From Sternotherus odoratus (Eukaryota > Chordata > Testudines > Kinosternidae), in the NCBI GenBank assembly GCA_032164245.1, contig JAVMKO010000005.1, forward strand, positions 38,902,133 to 38,966,132: a stretch of 64,000 bases of DNA. The letters run 5' to 3'. The position numbers and the translations under genes were made by a program. The notes under the pieces are model-generated. The model saw nothing but the letters and a program-made list of their open reading frames with translations, searched no databases and was not told the DNA's origin. Numbering within the stretch: the stretch's first letter is position 1; each line of letters begins with the position of its first letter. Below are positions 32,263 through 44,407 of this stretch, in pieces.

Positions 32263-35200
32263 TAGACTTCAAACATACCAAGCTGATTCACCTTTAAAAA
32301 TTATTCAAATCCTGATAGCAACTATTACTTATCTTTTACCCAACACAGAAGCTTCCTCTTAAGAACAGGACAAAAGGTTGGTGGTTTCTTTACTTCTCTG
32401 TTTATTGGACAGGATAATGGCCTGGCCTTTAAAGACCTTACTGCAACCTCTTCACACCACAGAAGCTGAAAATAAGATCCAACAATCTGCTCTTAATTGT
32501 ATATATAAGGTTCTGCATGGATGTGTCTATGGAGCTCAGTGTTTCAGCAAACCCCACCCCAAAAAACCCCACCACTTTCCTGGAGCATGGCCTTCTCCAT
32601 AGGCTTTCCCCCTTTGTGTCTTTCCTCTGCTGCGTGAGGGCCCTGCAAGAATCGTCTTACTCCCCACAGTGCCTGCAAGCATCTACCAGCCACCTGGCAG
32701 CTGTCTCCCCCTTTATAAGGCTCAGGTGCCATCCCTTAAGCCTAGTAGGGCAGCCCAAGTGCATTAGCATGCCCGCCCTCTAAAAGGTGCCAATCACACC
32801 AAGTCACCTTGGTTTATGTGGACTGGATGAATTGTTCCCGAAAGCTATTTATTTTTCTTGCTAAACATGTTAGTGTTTTGACTGACAATAGTCAATATTG
32901 ACCACATGCCCATCCTTAGAATAGGTCTTTCATTATGGGTGCCTTTCTTGACGCTCAGCAACCCCTTTGGTCATGCAGACATTGATGAGAATCACAGCTA
33001 TTCGCTTTTCTTTGATCACACCCAGTCCCACTGTTCAGGACAGGGGTGAGGAGCAGTCAGCATGATTACATTGCCCTAATGCTGCTGCTCACTAGAGTCT
33101 TTCATCTTCCATCTCTTTAATTAATGCTATTTTCCCTAACAATACTTCTGAAATAAAATCTGAATAATAATGTGGGTTGCAGGGCACTTTGACATATCAG
33201 GTCTTAACAGAAGCTTTGACCTTAGGGCTAAACTTGCAAGAGGCAAGTTTTGTCGAAGGCAGGTACAGAACCACTAATGTTCACAATGTTCTGAGAGAGC
33301 TGCTAAGGGCAAGGATCAGACTCAGAGCACATGGACACTGGGTGGGTTCAAAACCACAGCACGTCACCTGCAGCCAACCACTTATTCTGATGTCAGTCAA
33401 CTGGCAAACATGATTGTTTGTACCAGAGGGCCGGTCCTGCTGCAGTCACCCAAGTGACTCTGTCTCAGGTCAACTTATAGAATAACCTTTTAAACATTGC
33501 TTCCCCAAAGGGGCACTGGGTCTCAGACCCGAGTTGAGATCAGTCACCATAGGGTGCTGCTATCCCAGTTTTGAGAGTGCGGCAGCAGAGCCATGATTGG
33601 ATGTGACCCAAAAATGGTATAAGAACCATAACCATTTGTTGTGACATTTTTAAGGGGGTTCTGGTTTTGTAACCCTTTTCAGGCTCTGGGCCGAGGAGCT
33701 TTCCCCTCACGCCCTGTGTGATTCTCATGAGGGCCAAGGGTAACTGCACCATGGGGAGAGCAGGGGCCACATCCGCCCCATTGTCCTGGACGCTGCATGG
33801 TGCCTCAAACAGAGCAGATGGCCGAGCAGCTATGGCCTCCCCATCCCTGCATGGCACCCTGGAGTAGGACTGGCACCACCGGTGGAGTAAGTTGTTGCAC
33901 CCGTACTGGATCCCCTGCTCCTTCCCCTTACATGCTGGGCAGAGCGGAGATATATCCTGCAAAATACCTGCCAGGGATCCTACAACATACTGCCAGTGCA
34001 GCTCTGGGCCATGGACTGTGCCTTAAAGAGCAGAGTAAGTGCCTTCAGCTTGATGGCTCAGGAGATTGGCAATGGGCTACCGAGGATTCCATCTCTAGGC
34101 CACGTTTCAAATCCAGCGCAGTTCTGTAGTAACTGACTGTTGTTAGCGGCCCACTGTGCTTCAATGGCTTCTCTGAAATCTCTCAATAGCAAGGAGCACG
34201 ACTGGCACAAGTAAAATAGGCCAGTGCTGAGGTGTTAGCACGCCAGTCCCCTAGACCCTCGCACCAACTCCCTGCAGTGTAAAGGGAGGGAATGGGCAGG
34301 AGCTCACTAGCAGGGCGTGTGAATGAATGTGTAGCATCAATGGACAAGCCGTGAGCATGTGAGCCCCAGCCACGCGGAGTCATTCAGAAAGAACCAGCTT
34401 AGCTGTTATCCCCTGGCTCGAAGGGATCTGCGCACGCTGGAGACAATGCAGAGGGAAGCCCCAGATTCCCTAGCTAGAGCAGCTCAGCTTTAAATGATCT
34501 CATACACTTTGTTCTGACAGCGCCTGGTTCTACTCTGAAAAGGGGCTGTGTCCAGACGGCACCATCTTACTGAAATACCAGCTCCCTATATGTGCCGGGA
34601 GTCATCTCCGTCAGCGTCAGCAGGGACAGAAATGTGATGTTGCGGCTTTTCATTCCTGTTAGTGGGGCGGGCTGGCTCGTAGTTAGAAATAAACTTGGAA
34701 ACAGAGCCCATTTGATCTGGGATCCCTAGGAGCCGATATCCAGGGACCCAGGCCAGTCAAAATCACTTATAACGGTTGAGCCAGACTAGATGAAATCCCC
34801 TTATCTAGAATGTGTCCAAAACCTGCCAAGCACCCAGCGTGTACAGACTGAGCATTGGTTCCCTCTGGTTTTTAACCTGTCCAGACGGTTACGTACCAAT
34901 GTATTCTCAGTTCCAGGCATGCAGGCAGGAGGGTCTCTTCCAATGGGCCACTTTCCAGGAAGAGCAGGGGAAAGGCAGGCCTGGAGAGACAGCGCTGCCC
35001 TCCCCGTCTGCCAACCAGGGGCTGAATGAGCTGAGCGTAGTAGAGTCTCTGTGCCACTGAATGAACACACACACCACAGTCAAGCATGAGGATAGCCCGG
35101 AGGAGGTACTCATAAACACAGCTGTTCTAGCAAGCACACAGACATGGATTGTACCACTTCAAAGACAGGGGTGGGCAGCCACAGGTAGACCCCCTCCCCT

Positions 35201-37416
35201 GCAGTTCCGATGGTCTTAGCATCACCTACTTAGTGGCTCTCAGTGCAAAACTCATCTGCAAATGCATCTGAAAGTGGTGCAGGCGAGAGGCACTTGGGCA
35301 GCCTGGGAGCTGGGAAATCAGTGCAAGCCAGAGTGGACCCACCCTGGGAGCTGGGTTAGCAGGTGCCTTGATATTCCAGGTCTCAGCCTTAAAAATTTTT
35401 TTTTGAAGGACAGCACATTAAAGTGGTCAGGGCACTGCTGGGAGGAAAAAGGGGGCAGAGGGACAAGCTCACGGCCATGGCTGCAAAACCCCTCTGGTAG
35501 GTGAATCCATCTCTCTCTCTTTCTTTCTCTCCACTCATTTTCCTGCTGGATTATTTTATTACATTGTTTTTCTTCAAAGGCGAGGGAGCGAGGGCTGGGC
35601 TTGAAACCTTCAGGATTCACCTGTCGGAGCTCGCACAGCAGCAGCAGTTCTCTTCCAGCTCCTGGACCAAGAGCAGCTGAGGATAAGGTGGGAGAGGGAT
35701 ATTACCCCATCCATCAGCTGGGGGCCAGGGGGTGAGAAAGAGGTGCAAGTTTTGCAATGACCCAGGATGTTTCTGAGGGACTCTCTCTTTCTCATATATA
35801 CACACACACTGCTCTCTGTCCAAGTGCTGTGCATAGTAGTGGAGTTTAAGAGCCAGGAAAAATTGGAAATAAGATTTACAGTGTAGCGAGAAGGGTTGGG
35901 GAAATTAGCTGCATAGATCGGTGGTGGAGTAAGCAATGCTATAGAGCGCAAAGGGGGAGCCAGGAAGATTACCATCCTCTCCTCTAAACTGTCTCTTTTT
36001 CTTCCCTGATTGTGAACATGCCATAACTTCCTAGACTAGGCAATGCATTTTTCCTTTCTTTATAGATTTCCCCCCCAGGGCGGTTTGCATTATCATTTGC
36101 TAATTATATTATGACACTCTGACCATAGCTTCCTGACCTTAGTATGACTTCCTTCCCCATAAGAATTGCAGATACATTTCTGGCTACAAACAGCTTTTTA
36201 TTGATCCCCCAAGTGAGGGTGTAGCAAAAAATCAGGGACAACTGTTTTAAGAAAATTACTTGATGTGAAAATAATGTTGTTTTCTTGCTACATTTAATCA
36301 ACTTGTTCTTAAACGTGTGTCTTCTGGGGACCAGATTCTGATCGGATTCCAATTTTATACCGATATAACTCTATTAACTTCTGTGCCCTCTCTCCTGATT
36401 CACACCAAGTTTTAAATAAGCTCAGATTCTGGTCCTGAATATCTTTCATGGACACAAAATATTTAATGTTGATTTCTTTTCTTTTTTTTTAAACAGGAAA
36501 ATCATAAGTCCCTTTAGCCTTGAGCAATTATTGTTAAAATAGCAGCTCTGTAGTTTTGGTTTTTCATACAATAATCTAATTTGGAGAGAACCTTATCACA
36601 GAGCAATTTTCTTTTGCATCATTTTTCTTCTTTCCACCATATATGGAAAAAGCTGGGGAATAGGTGAATGGTAGAGGGCAGGAAAGGAAAGGAGTGAAAT
36701 AAGAATGAAAGAGAAATACTTTTTAAAGGGATGAGAGATTTGTTTGTTTCCTTTGTACACTTGCATAGAACAAAATTCTACCGAGTAGTGCAGGATCTGG
36801 CTGTTCCAGCTGGTGTGTAGTGTAGAGCGTGTGTAGTATTCAAATCTGTGTTCTTCCCTGGGAAAATCTTCTATGGAAGCTCATCAAGAGGGACAGATGT
36901 GGTGGTGAAAAGCTGGGGTTGTTATTGGATAAGGGTATTCTAGAGTTTTCATGTAACTGTCCCCTTAAAAACCATACACCAGTGACCCCAAATACTCTAG
37001 CTGCCGCTGCTAGGCTGAGGTTGGAGCTATTCTGTAAGAGATGTACATGGAGCAATAGCAGAGGAGCTAGGGGATTTCCCACTGGAACACGGGAGAGTGC
37101 TGAGAGTCATTTTGTGCATTTGTAATATCAACCCCAGGCAAAAATCTTCATTATGCCTGGCCTTTAAGGGGAAAGAATCTATCCCTACATCCAAAATGCC
37201 CTTTAGAGAACACTGTTCTCTTCTCAAACACGTGTGTGAAACAAGCACCTTGAGAATCCAAGGGAAGGGCTTGATTTACAACAACATTCCAAAGTACAGG
37301 CTTCCAGGTCACCCAAACAACCCTAACTCTGCTTCCCCAGAAGCACAATACTAACAACAAGGACACCCAGACAGAGACAGCAATATCCATCCATCACATA
37401 GGTCTGTAAGCATGTG
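32263..37416. other. Intergenic, nothing with defined ends
   Basis: I see no conserved exon, RNA gene or terminal-repeat element. There is a CT microsatellite at about 35509-35530 and AT-rich sequence around 36360-36640. Confidence 0.45.
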
Positions 37417-38760
37417 GTGACTCACCCCTGTGGCGCCTCCTGCTGGTCGTCTGGGGAATCAGCACTTTCAGCACCCGGAGCGCCCTCTGCAGGCCGATGT
37501 CCTGCTTGCCACTGGCCCCATGTCCCTCCTGGATCCCAGTGCCCTATTCCTTGGGGTGCTGCACCCCTGCAGTACCCCCACAGTCTCACTGGGTCTCTCC
37601 TGTCCAGGGAACCACCACCCACTATCCCCACCTTGCCTCAGCCTATGGCCAGTCTGCCTCCACAGCTGGAGGAGGAGACTCTCTCTTTCTGCTTCTAGCC
37701 CACTACCCTCTCATAAGGGCCAGCTGGGCCCTAATTGCTTTGGCCACAGCTATGGCTGCTTCCTTAATCAGTCAGGGAGGTGCTTGCCCCCAGCCACAGC
37801 CCTTCCCAGGGCTGTTTTAACCCCTTCTTCCTGGAGTGGCCTCCCCTCTACACACCCTCCCCCTTAAGATCACACGGGGTGGGGGTCTATCTCCCCACAG
37901 GGAATCCCTCTCCTTGCGCACACTCTCCAGTGCAAGGAGCAGCTGGCTTCCTTCCTCAGTAGTTTGAGTCCCCACTGTGGCCCTCGTGGCTCCCCCATGG
38001 GTTCCCCTGTTTGCCTGGGGCCTCTCTGCCCCACACAATCTCCTTTCTAGGACCCTGGTTGTCCAAGCACATTTTCAAGACTTTGAATTCCAGTCCGGAA
38101 GGGGTGTAGCAGAGCAAAGACTCACCACTGCAGCACCTCCTGCTGATCATCTGGGAATTAGCTCTTTCCAGCCTCAGAGTGCCTCCTGGTGGCTGGTGTC
38201 TCACCTGCCCCAGGCCCCCATGTCCCTCCCAGACCCTAGTGCCCCTTTACCTCAGGGTTCTGCCCCTGCAGTACCCACACATTCTGGGTCCGTCCTCCCA
38301 GGGAATCCCCTCCCCCTAAGCCCACCTTGCCTCAGTGGCTACTGCCAGTCGTCATCTATTCCCCTCTAACTGGGGCAAACTGCTGTCTGTAATGGCTACT
38401 CATCATCAGCAAGGGAGGTGGCCAGCTGCCTATACCTATCCCCGGGCTGCACCTCTTTAGCCCCTATACCTGCCTTGGGCCTTTAACAAGGCCTGCAGCC
38501 TGGAGAGTTGCCAGGCTGGAGCTCCCCAGCTCCTCTGGCCTTTTCCCAGTCCTGCTTCACTTCAGGTACCCTTTTCTCTCAGGCAGCTATGTCCTTCTCC
38601 CTCCAAGGCTGGAGAGACTCAGCTCCTGGCTCACAGCCCCTTTACAGGGCCAGCTGTGGTTTGATTGGGCATGGCCCCACCTGTGGCTGCTTCCCCAATC
38701 AGCCCAGCTTTTTCCAGCACAGTGAGGTAATTGCCCCCACTACAAGGGGAATATTTTTCA
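37417..38760. repeat. Two diverged direct copies of a dispersed repeat, possibly LTR
   Basis: The segment starting near 37417 ('ggcgcctcctgctggtcgtc') and the one starting near 38115 ('agcacctcctgctgatcatc') align over several hundred bases in the same order. Shared landmarks are 'ccatgtccctcc', 'cagtacccccacag' versus 'cagtacccacacat', and 'ccccaccttgcctcag' versus 'cccaccttgcctcag'. They are clearly diverged. Such spacing could be two LTRs with a collapsed interior or two independent insertions. Confidence 0.45.
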
Positions 38761-38933
38761 AATGCTCTAAAATCCATTTCCCACACAGCTCTATCAGTGA
38801 GAGCTCAATACACAGCACACAGTCATTCAAGTTCAACTTTGTAGTGTGGCTGCTCGTACCTGGGCTAGGCTAACCTAGGTGCTCAGTCTACATGGGGGCC
38901 AGCCACCTAGGCTAACTCTGCAGTGAAGACACC

Positions 38934-39427
38934 TGTCACAGCTGGGTCATGAGCAGCCAGACCTACTGGTCAGAGCTGGAGTCCACAGTCATGACACAGG
39001 AGTGGAGCGTCTGCTGATTCAGGCTACCAGCAGGTCAGAAGTAGGAAACAAACTTGAGATCAGAACCACGAGTCAGTTACCAGAATCAGGTGAGGTCATG
39101 ATACCAGGGGTCAGAGGTAGGAGACAAATGGTGATCAGAACCACAAACCACGAGTCAAACTGGGATGGGATGCCAGGAAATCAAGCATGGGGAGCAGGGT
39201 GGACCCCAGTTATTCAGACAGATTCCTGTTCCTGCTGCTGGCTTAAGTAGGGCCAGCAGGCCAATCAGCTGCTCTGGGACTCCGCCAATAGGATCTCAGA
39301 GGTGGAGCCTTAGACTCAGGCTGCGGTTGATTGGTCCTAGGTAAGCAGTTATCAGCAGGCTGCCAAGTGAAGGAGTAGAGTAGGGCTGATCCTGCAGACA
39401 AAGGTTTGAGGCCCAGGCCTCATGACA
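38934..39427. mobile_element. Putative LTR (494 bp) with TGTCA...TGACA ends
   Basis: The block opens tgtcacagctgggtcatgag and closes with ggcccaggcctcatgaca, so the ends are TG...CA with a 5-bp inverted match. It contains an internal repeat of 'gatcagaaccac' at about 39058 and 39134. I see no exact flanking duplication. It lies 280 bp from a gag-like fragment, to which it may belong. Confidence 0.4.
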
Positions 39428-39710
39428 ATACTCTCTGTGAAAGCACCAAAATAACTGCACCTCTTCCTCCAAAATCACTCCAAAGGATTTCTCCTACCAA
39501 AGGCATCAGCATAAAGCCAGTCTGATGTTTGTACATTGAGAGACAATGAGACAAAAATGCCACTGGAGAAATGTTCTGAATGTGAATAGGTAAAATCTGT
39601 AGCCTCAGCATCTCCAAAGTGCCTTTTCTGAGTTTTGTCCCAACCTTTCCAGACAAAGTCTCCCTCAGGATGAATTGCAGGATGTAACATTTCAGGTGGT
39701 TTGGATTATT

Positions 39711-40373
39711 CTAGAGGCAGTTTGTTCCTATGAAATTGGACTTATAGCTGGGAAGGAAGGAAGAGAAAGGAAGAAGAGAAAACCAGATATGAGTCAGGCC
39801 ACTTAATGCACTACTGGAAGGGCTCAGACACTTTGCTGATATGGGGTGGTTAAGGAATAGAAGAGACTCTCTCCATAAAAATATAGCTTTGCTGTAGCCA
39901 CCTTCCATTTGAGCATCTCCACCTGTCAAAAGTGAGGATCTAAATCTTTTAATTTGGGATCCCCTGGCACATTCCCAAACCCCTGGTCTATCACCACCTG
40001 TCACCAAGGGAGGCAAAGTCAAGGAGAGAGATCTTTGCCTCCTTTGAGGGGTACGTGACGCCTTCCCAGACTGTTTGGGTTGTTGCTGGTAGCCATGTCT
40101 GGAAGCTAATTGCTGAAACCGCTCCTTGTGGCCTTCCTGTGGGATGACTGAACCTCCCTTAACGCTGTAGTTCTTGCGGTCTTTTAACTTCTCTAAGACC
40201 TCGTCTGTCTTAGCACCAAAGACAGGAGTTCCCTCCAGAGGCAAATCCAGTATTTTTTCTTGAACCTCTGTGAAAAGACCTAAACTCCTGAGCCACAGAT
40301 TAAAGGACGCTTCAGATTTGAAGGGCGTGCAGGTGAGTCTTAGCCTGTATCCCTCCATGTGGGGGCCAGACAA
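39711..40373 (-). pseudogene. Retroelement gag-like fragment, DIRS-type suspected
   Basis: The minus-strand frame (up to 220 codons) includes EVQEKILDLPLEGTPVFGAK followed by TDEVLEKLKDRKN and a basic, Gln/Arg-rich part (GYQQQPKQSGKASRTPQRRQ). This arrangement, a 'DLP.G.P.FG.KTDE' block before a basic tail, is seen in the gag-like protein of DIRS-type retroelements in reptiles, as I recall the family. No reverse transcriptase or tyrosine recombinase follows. It is a fragment and may include unrelated sequence after residue 140. Confidence 0.35.
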
Positions 40374-41236
40374 CTGTTCCTATGGGAGCATATGCCTCCT
40401 CTTTGTACCCTCTCCCCGACGTTGGCTGCACATCTCTGTGAGGAAGGCTCTGTGCCACCCCCATCATCCCGTCGAATCCCCCTAACATTACAGTTACTGC
40501 CCCAGGCGCAGCTGAAAGCAGCTTTTCCTCCTTGACTGCTGCTCATTCCACTCCTGGGCGGGTGTTCAGAAGTGGAGAATGTGTGGCTGAGGCTGGGTGC
40601 TGAGCTCCCTGAGCTTTGCTGAGCATTGAGGTTGCTCAGGGGGATGCCCAGCACCTTCCATAATCAAGCCTTTCGCTTCATGGAAGAATAAACCAGGAAA
40701 AAACAGGCCCTGGCTATCGACATCCCGCACCTCAGAGCACTAATGGGTATGGAGCAGTTTGTTCTCCCCAGCTAACCTACATTCCCACAAAGCTTTCCTG
40801 AGGGGGGGTGGGGTGGAGAAGGTGGTTGCCATAGTTACTCTGCTATCATTAACGTCACCAGGAACCTGCCAGGGGTTCTGGGTCTCATCCGCAGGAGTCG
40901 CTGTTGCTCCATGTTGTAATTAAGTGGCAAGGGGGTCGCCCCTGTTGACACAGTGGCTGTGCGAATGGCAGGAACCTCCAGCGGCTCATTGAGTAGTGAG
41001 GCGGCTCAAGAGCCATGGGCCTGTCACATGCAGAGAGCACTAGCCATGGCAAAGTGTCAGGCTGCCAGTCCCCCTCTCCTGCAGTCACACAGGCAGACTG
41101 TGCCTAGAATAAACCGATGGCTCTTTGATGTCCTGCACAGGCAGCTAGGAATCCCAGTCTAGGGAAAAATGGGAGAGTCCTTCCAACTTTTGCACAAGCA
41201 TTACTGGGGCAAAGCAAAGTCTCTGAGCGGTGCTGA
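40374..41236. other. Intergenic, nothing recognised
   Basis: No exon or terminal-repeat element seen. Confidence 0.4.
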
Positions 41237-41244
41237 TGCAGGCA

Positions 41245-41368
41245 TAGGGTGACCAGATGTCCCAATTTTACAGGGACAGTCCCAGTTTTTGGGTCTTTTT
41301 CTTATAGAGGCTCCTATTATCCTCCATCCCCTGTCCTGATTTTTCACACTTGCTGTCTGGTCACCCTA
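41245..41368. mobile_element. Short TAGGGTGAC-type inverted-repeat element, copy C
   Basis: The 124-bp element starts tagggtgaccagatgtcc and ends ctggtcaccctа-type text (ctggtcaccct plus a). It is flanked by tgcaggca (41237-41244) and tgcgggca (41369-41376), an 8-bp duplication with one mismatch. It matches copies A and B throughout. Confidence 0.83.
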
Positions 41369-41887
41369 TGCGGGCACCGAGCGCATGGCTCGAGGATGCT
41401 GGCTCAGACTTTCCTGTGTTTACATGTATTCACTACATGAGTCTATTTTAGTGAGAGCTGGTAGCTCTAGGGATTGGCTTAGAGAATCTTTCACGTCTAA
41501 GGTGCCAGTTCAAATACAAGCCAACAGTGACTGCAAGTCATCACCAGCTGAGATCTGTTTGTTGGCATAGGCAAAATGAATTCACTGACCTCAGGGCGGA
41601 TCCCAGTGGACAAGTGTCCCATCATAGGGCCCAGCAGGCCAGGTGGCCCTAACTGCCCTGTGTTGCCTGGCTCATGCCACCTTTGTGCCTTGCGAGCCCC
41701 AGGAGCCAGCAAGGAGAAACTTTCACATGGGTAAACTCTGACAACTGCCATCCACAGCAGCCGGAGCTCAAATCCACTCCCAGTCCCTGGAGCTTGTCTT
41801 CTTCTGCCTCGCTGTTCTATGCAGAACACAGCGCCTGCACCTCTGCCTTCTATCTTTGCTGGTCCGCTGCTGTGTTAGCTTCATTTA

Positions 41888-42212
41888 GGGCTGGTCTCCA
41901 CTACGGGTTAGTCATTTAGGGCTGGTCTCCACTACGGGGGGGATCGACTGCAGATACACAACTTCAGCTATGTGAATCACGTAGCTGAAGTTTGCGTATC
42001 TGCAGCCGACTTACCGTCCGTCCTCATGGCGGCGGTGGGCGGCGGCGCGCTCCCCCGTCGACTCCAGCTTGCGCCTCCCGGCAAGCTGGAGTTCCACAGT
42101 CGACGGGGGCGCCGCGAGCGATCGATTTCTTGCATCTTCATAAGACGCGAGAAATCGATCACCAGAAGATCGATCGCTACCCGCCGATTCGGCGGGTAGT
42201 GAAGACATACCC
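41888..42212. mobile_element. Inverted-repeat MITE with internal palindromes, copy 1
   Basis: The left end gggctggtctccactac matches the right end gtagtgaagacataccc as an imperfect inverted repeat. The left end is present twice in tandem (41882-41912 unit, then 41913 onward). The interior holds strong palindromes, such as 'cttcagctatgtga' against 'acgtagctgaag', and 'cccccgtcgactccagctt' against 'agctggagttccacagtcga'. The related copy at 49997-50253 lies in the opposite orientation. The flanks fit a TTA-type 3-bp duplication only loosely, so a PIF-Harbinger assignment is tentative. Confidence 0.65.
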
Positions 42213-42215
42213 TTT

Positions 42216-44407
42216 GATAGCTTTCAATTCTACCTCTATTGTGTGTTTCCATGTTATCCTTGGTCTAGTCACCTCTTGGTCGGGTCCCCACTTGGTCGGT
42301 TCTATTCCAATGCCTGTCTAGGTATGTAGTTCTGCTCTTTCCTCCATGTATGTCCTAACCGTCTCCATTTTCAGTCTGGAATTTCCTGCCTGTCCGTTTC
42401 TGTTTTGTCCTCCCCAAGAGTGATTTTTTCTCTCTTAGTAGGTTCCTTGCATACACCTGTGTTATACTGGCCCCACACCACCTGTGTAAAAGGCATTCCC
42501 AGCCCAGAACTGGGGGAGGGGTGTCAGAATCTCCTCACTCCCCAGCTGTTTTATTCTAATTAAGGCAGCTGCTCGCTCTGTTCTCCCTGAGCCAATCATG
42601 TCTGCTGCTCTGCTGAGTAAATCCTGCCTCCTGGGAGCCGGGCAGGTAGGTTCTCATCATTTCGGCTAATTAACGAGAGGTATAATACACTTTGCAGTTC
42701 TGAGGGGAATTGCATCTCTCTCTGAGAGCAAACTACAGGACAGTTTCTCCCTCCTGCCCCCTAACCACCCTCCCTGCGGAGATAATCTTAGAGAAGGCTC
42801 ACAGCAGCCCCGGGTACATTGGCACACTGAGGTCCCACGGACCAAACAATGGAGGGACAGGGGAGAGCTGATGGCTGGGGTGGCTGAGGCATTCAAATAA
42901 AAGGCTTCCACTAGTGGAATAAGAACTTGCTGCCCCTGCAGAACAAGGCAGAGGCTTCAACCACTGGGCTGTGCAATCTGTGCTAACAAGGTTTAAATTA
43001 GACACAGGTGAGCTCAGATGTTCTTCTGGAAGGGCCTGCTCCCACAAGGAGAACATTCTCCTCTCCCACTGACTGGGGTGAGAGCTGAGGACTCAGAGCC
43101 TGCAAGGGGGCTCTCAGAGCCTGCAGGGGGACTCTCAGCACCTCGCACAGGGGGCGGGGGTTGTAAAGAACACAGATGAATGGGGTTTGCAAAGCACATT
43201 GTGAATCATTCCAGCGGGACTCAACACACTAACCCCTTTGCTTTACAGGGTTGGTGTGTCCCTGTGGCTGGTGATCTAGTCAGAGCCTTGGTGGTACAGG
43301 GCTATGCTCAGCAAGCATCTGAACACTGGGGGGGGGGGGGGGGGGGGGGGGGGCGGTAGGCGCCTGCACTCTGGTGGGTGGTTTGGTTCCTGCCCTAGTA
43401 GATCAGCAGTGGCTTAGGGGCAGGGGAGGCAGACACAGCGCTTAGCAGCCTGCCTGAATTGCACTGCAAGCTGATCCATGACCCCAGCGCCAGAAGAAGA
43501 GCAGCCCTCGCTCATCCAGCCACATCTAAATTGAATTGCTCTGCAAATTAGCTTACTTAGGAGGCAATTTGCAAACAATGGTTGGGGGGGGGAGTGGGAG
43601 GGGCTTTTCCTGCTCCAGACGAGGGAGCTTGAGACCAGACAGATGCTTTGCCACTAGCTCCCAGTGCTGGCTGTAGGACCCATCTCTGCGAAGAGAAACA
43701 ACACCCAGAAACATGAGAGCCAACCCAGAGCAGGATTGTATTGTGCTTTCTATAGCACCGTCCCTGCCTGCAAGGCTTTACAAGTGCTCAGAGACGCGGC
43801 CTTTGCCCTGGGATGCTGACGCTAACTCAGAGTGAAAGATTAGGGTCAGGCGTGGGCGCAGCTGGCATTGGAGAGGAGATGGGGGTGGTGAGGCAAAGGG
43901 AGGGAGTGTGTCTGAAGGGGGAGAGATGGGGCAGTTAGGGCACCAGATGGGGAGGCCTCCTCAAGCACAGAGAGCAAGGTAATAAAGGCAGAAGGGCCCT
44001 TGGGAATTAGTCCCATAAATGCCTATGAGGCTCTGGGCCAAGGTCCACTTGTGGGAGGAGGAGCTAAAGGGAGCACTGCAGAAGGGGTCTGGGGAGGGAG
44101 CAAAGGGTGGGGAAGGAGAGCTATAAGGGTCATGCATTGTACAGCTCCTCAAAGGGGAGGAAGAGCAGTAGCAGCAGATGAACACAAGGGCTGGGAAGGT
44201 GTCCCAATCCGCTCATGAGCTAATGTGCTGTTGTTAGCTAAGTGCCTGGTGGTGAGGAGAGAAGGAGGCCCCTGGCTGGAGGGAGGGATTGTTTGCTGAG
44301 GTATAGATTACCTGGCCCTCTCTTTCCCTGCTGGGCCCAGCCCACAGTGAGCTGGATTCCTGCCCACGTTACTGGACTGACTGTCCATCTTTTCCACATT
44401 CTTCCAG
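42216..44407. other. Region upstream of the hyaluronidase exon
   Basis: No separate gene is seen. A run of 26 G occupies 43328-43353. An upstream exon carrying the hyaluronidase start codon could lie here or further left, but I could not identify one. The acceptor used by the first recognised exon is cattcttccag at 44397-44407. Confidence 0.4.
43328..43353. repeat. Homopolymer of 26 G
   Basis: Twenty-six consecutive G are present, followed by cggtagg. Its length is likely to be unreliable in sequencing and variable in the population. Confidence 0.9.
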
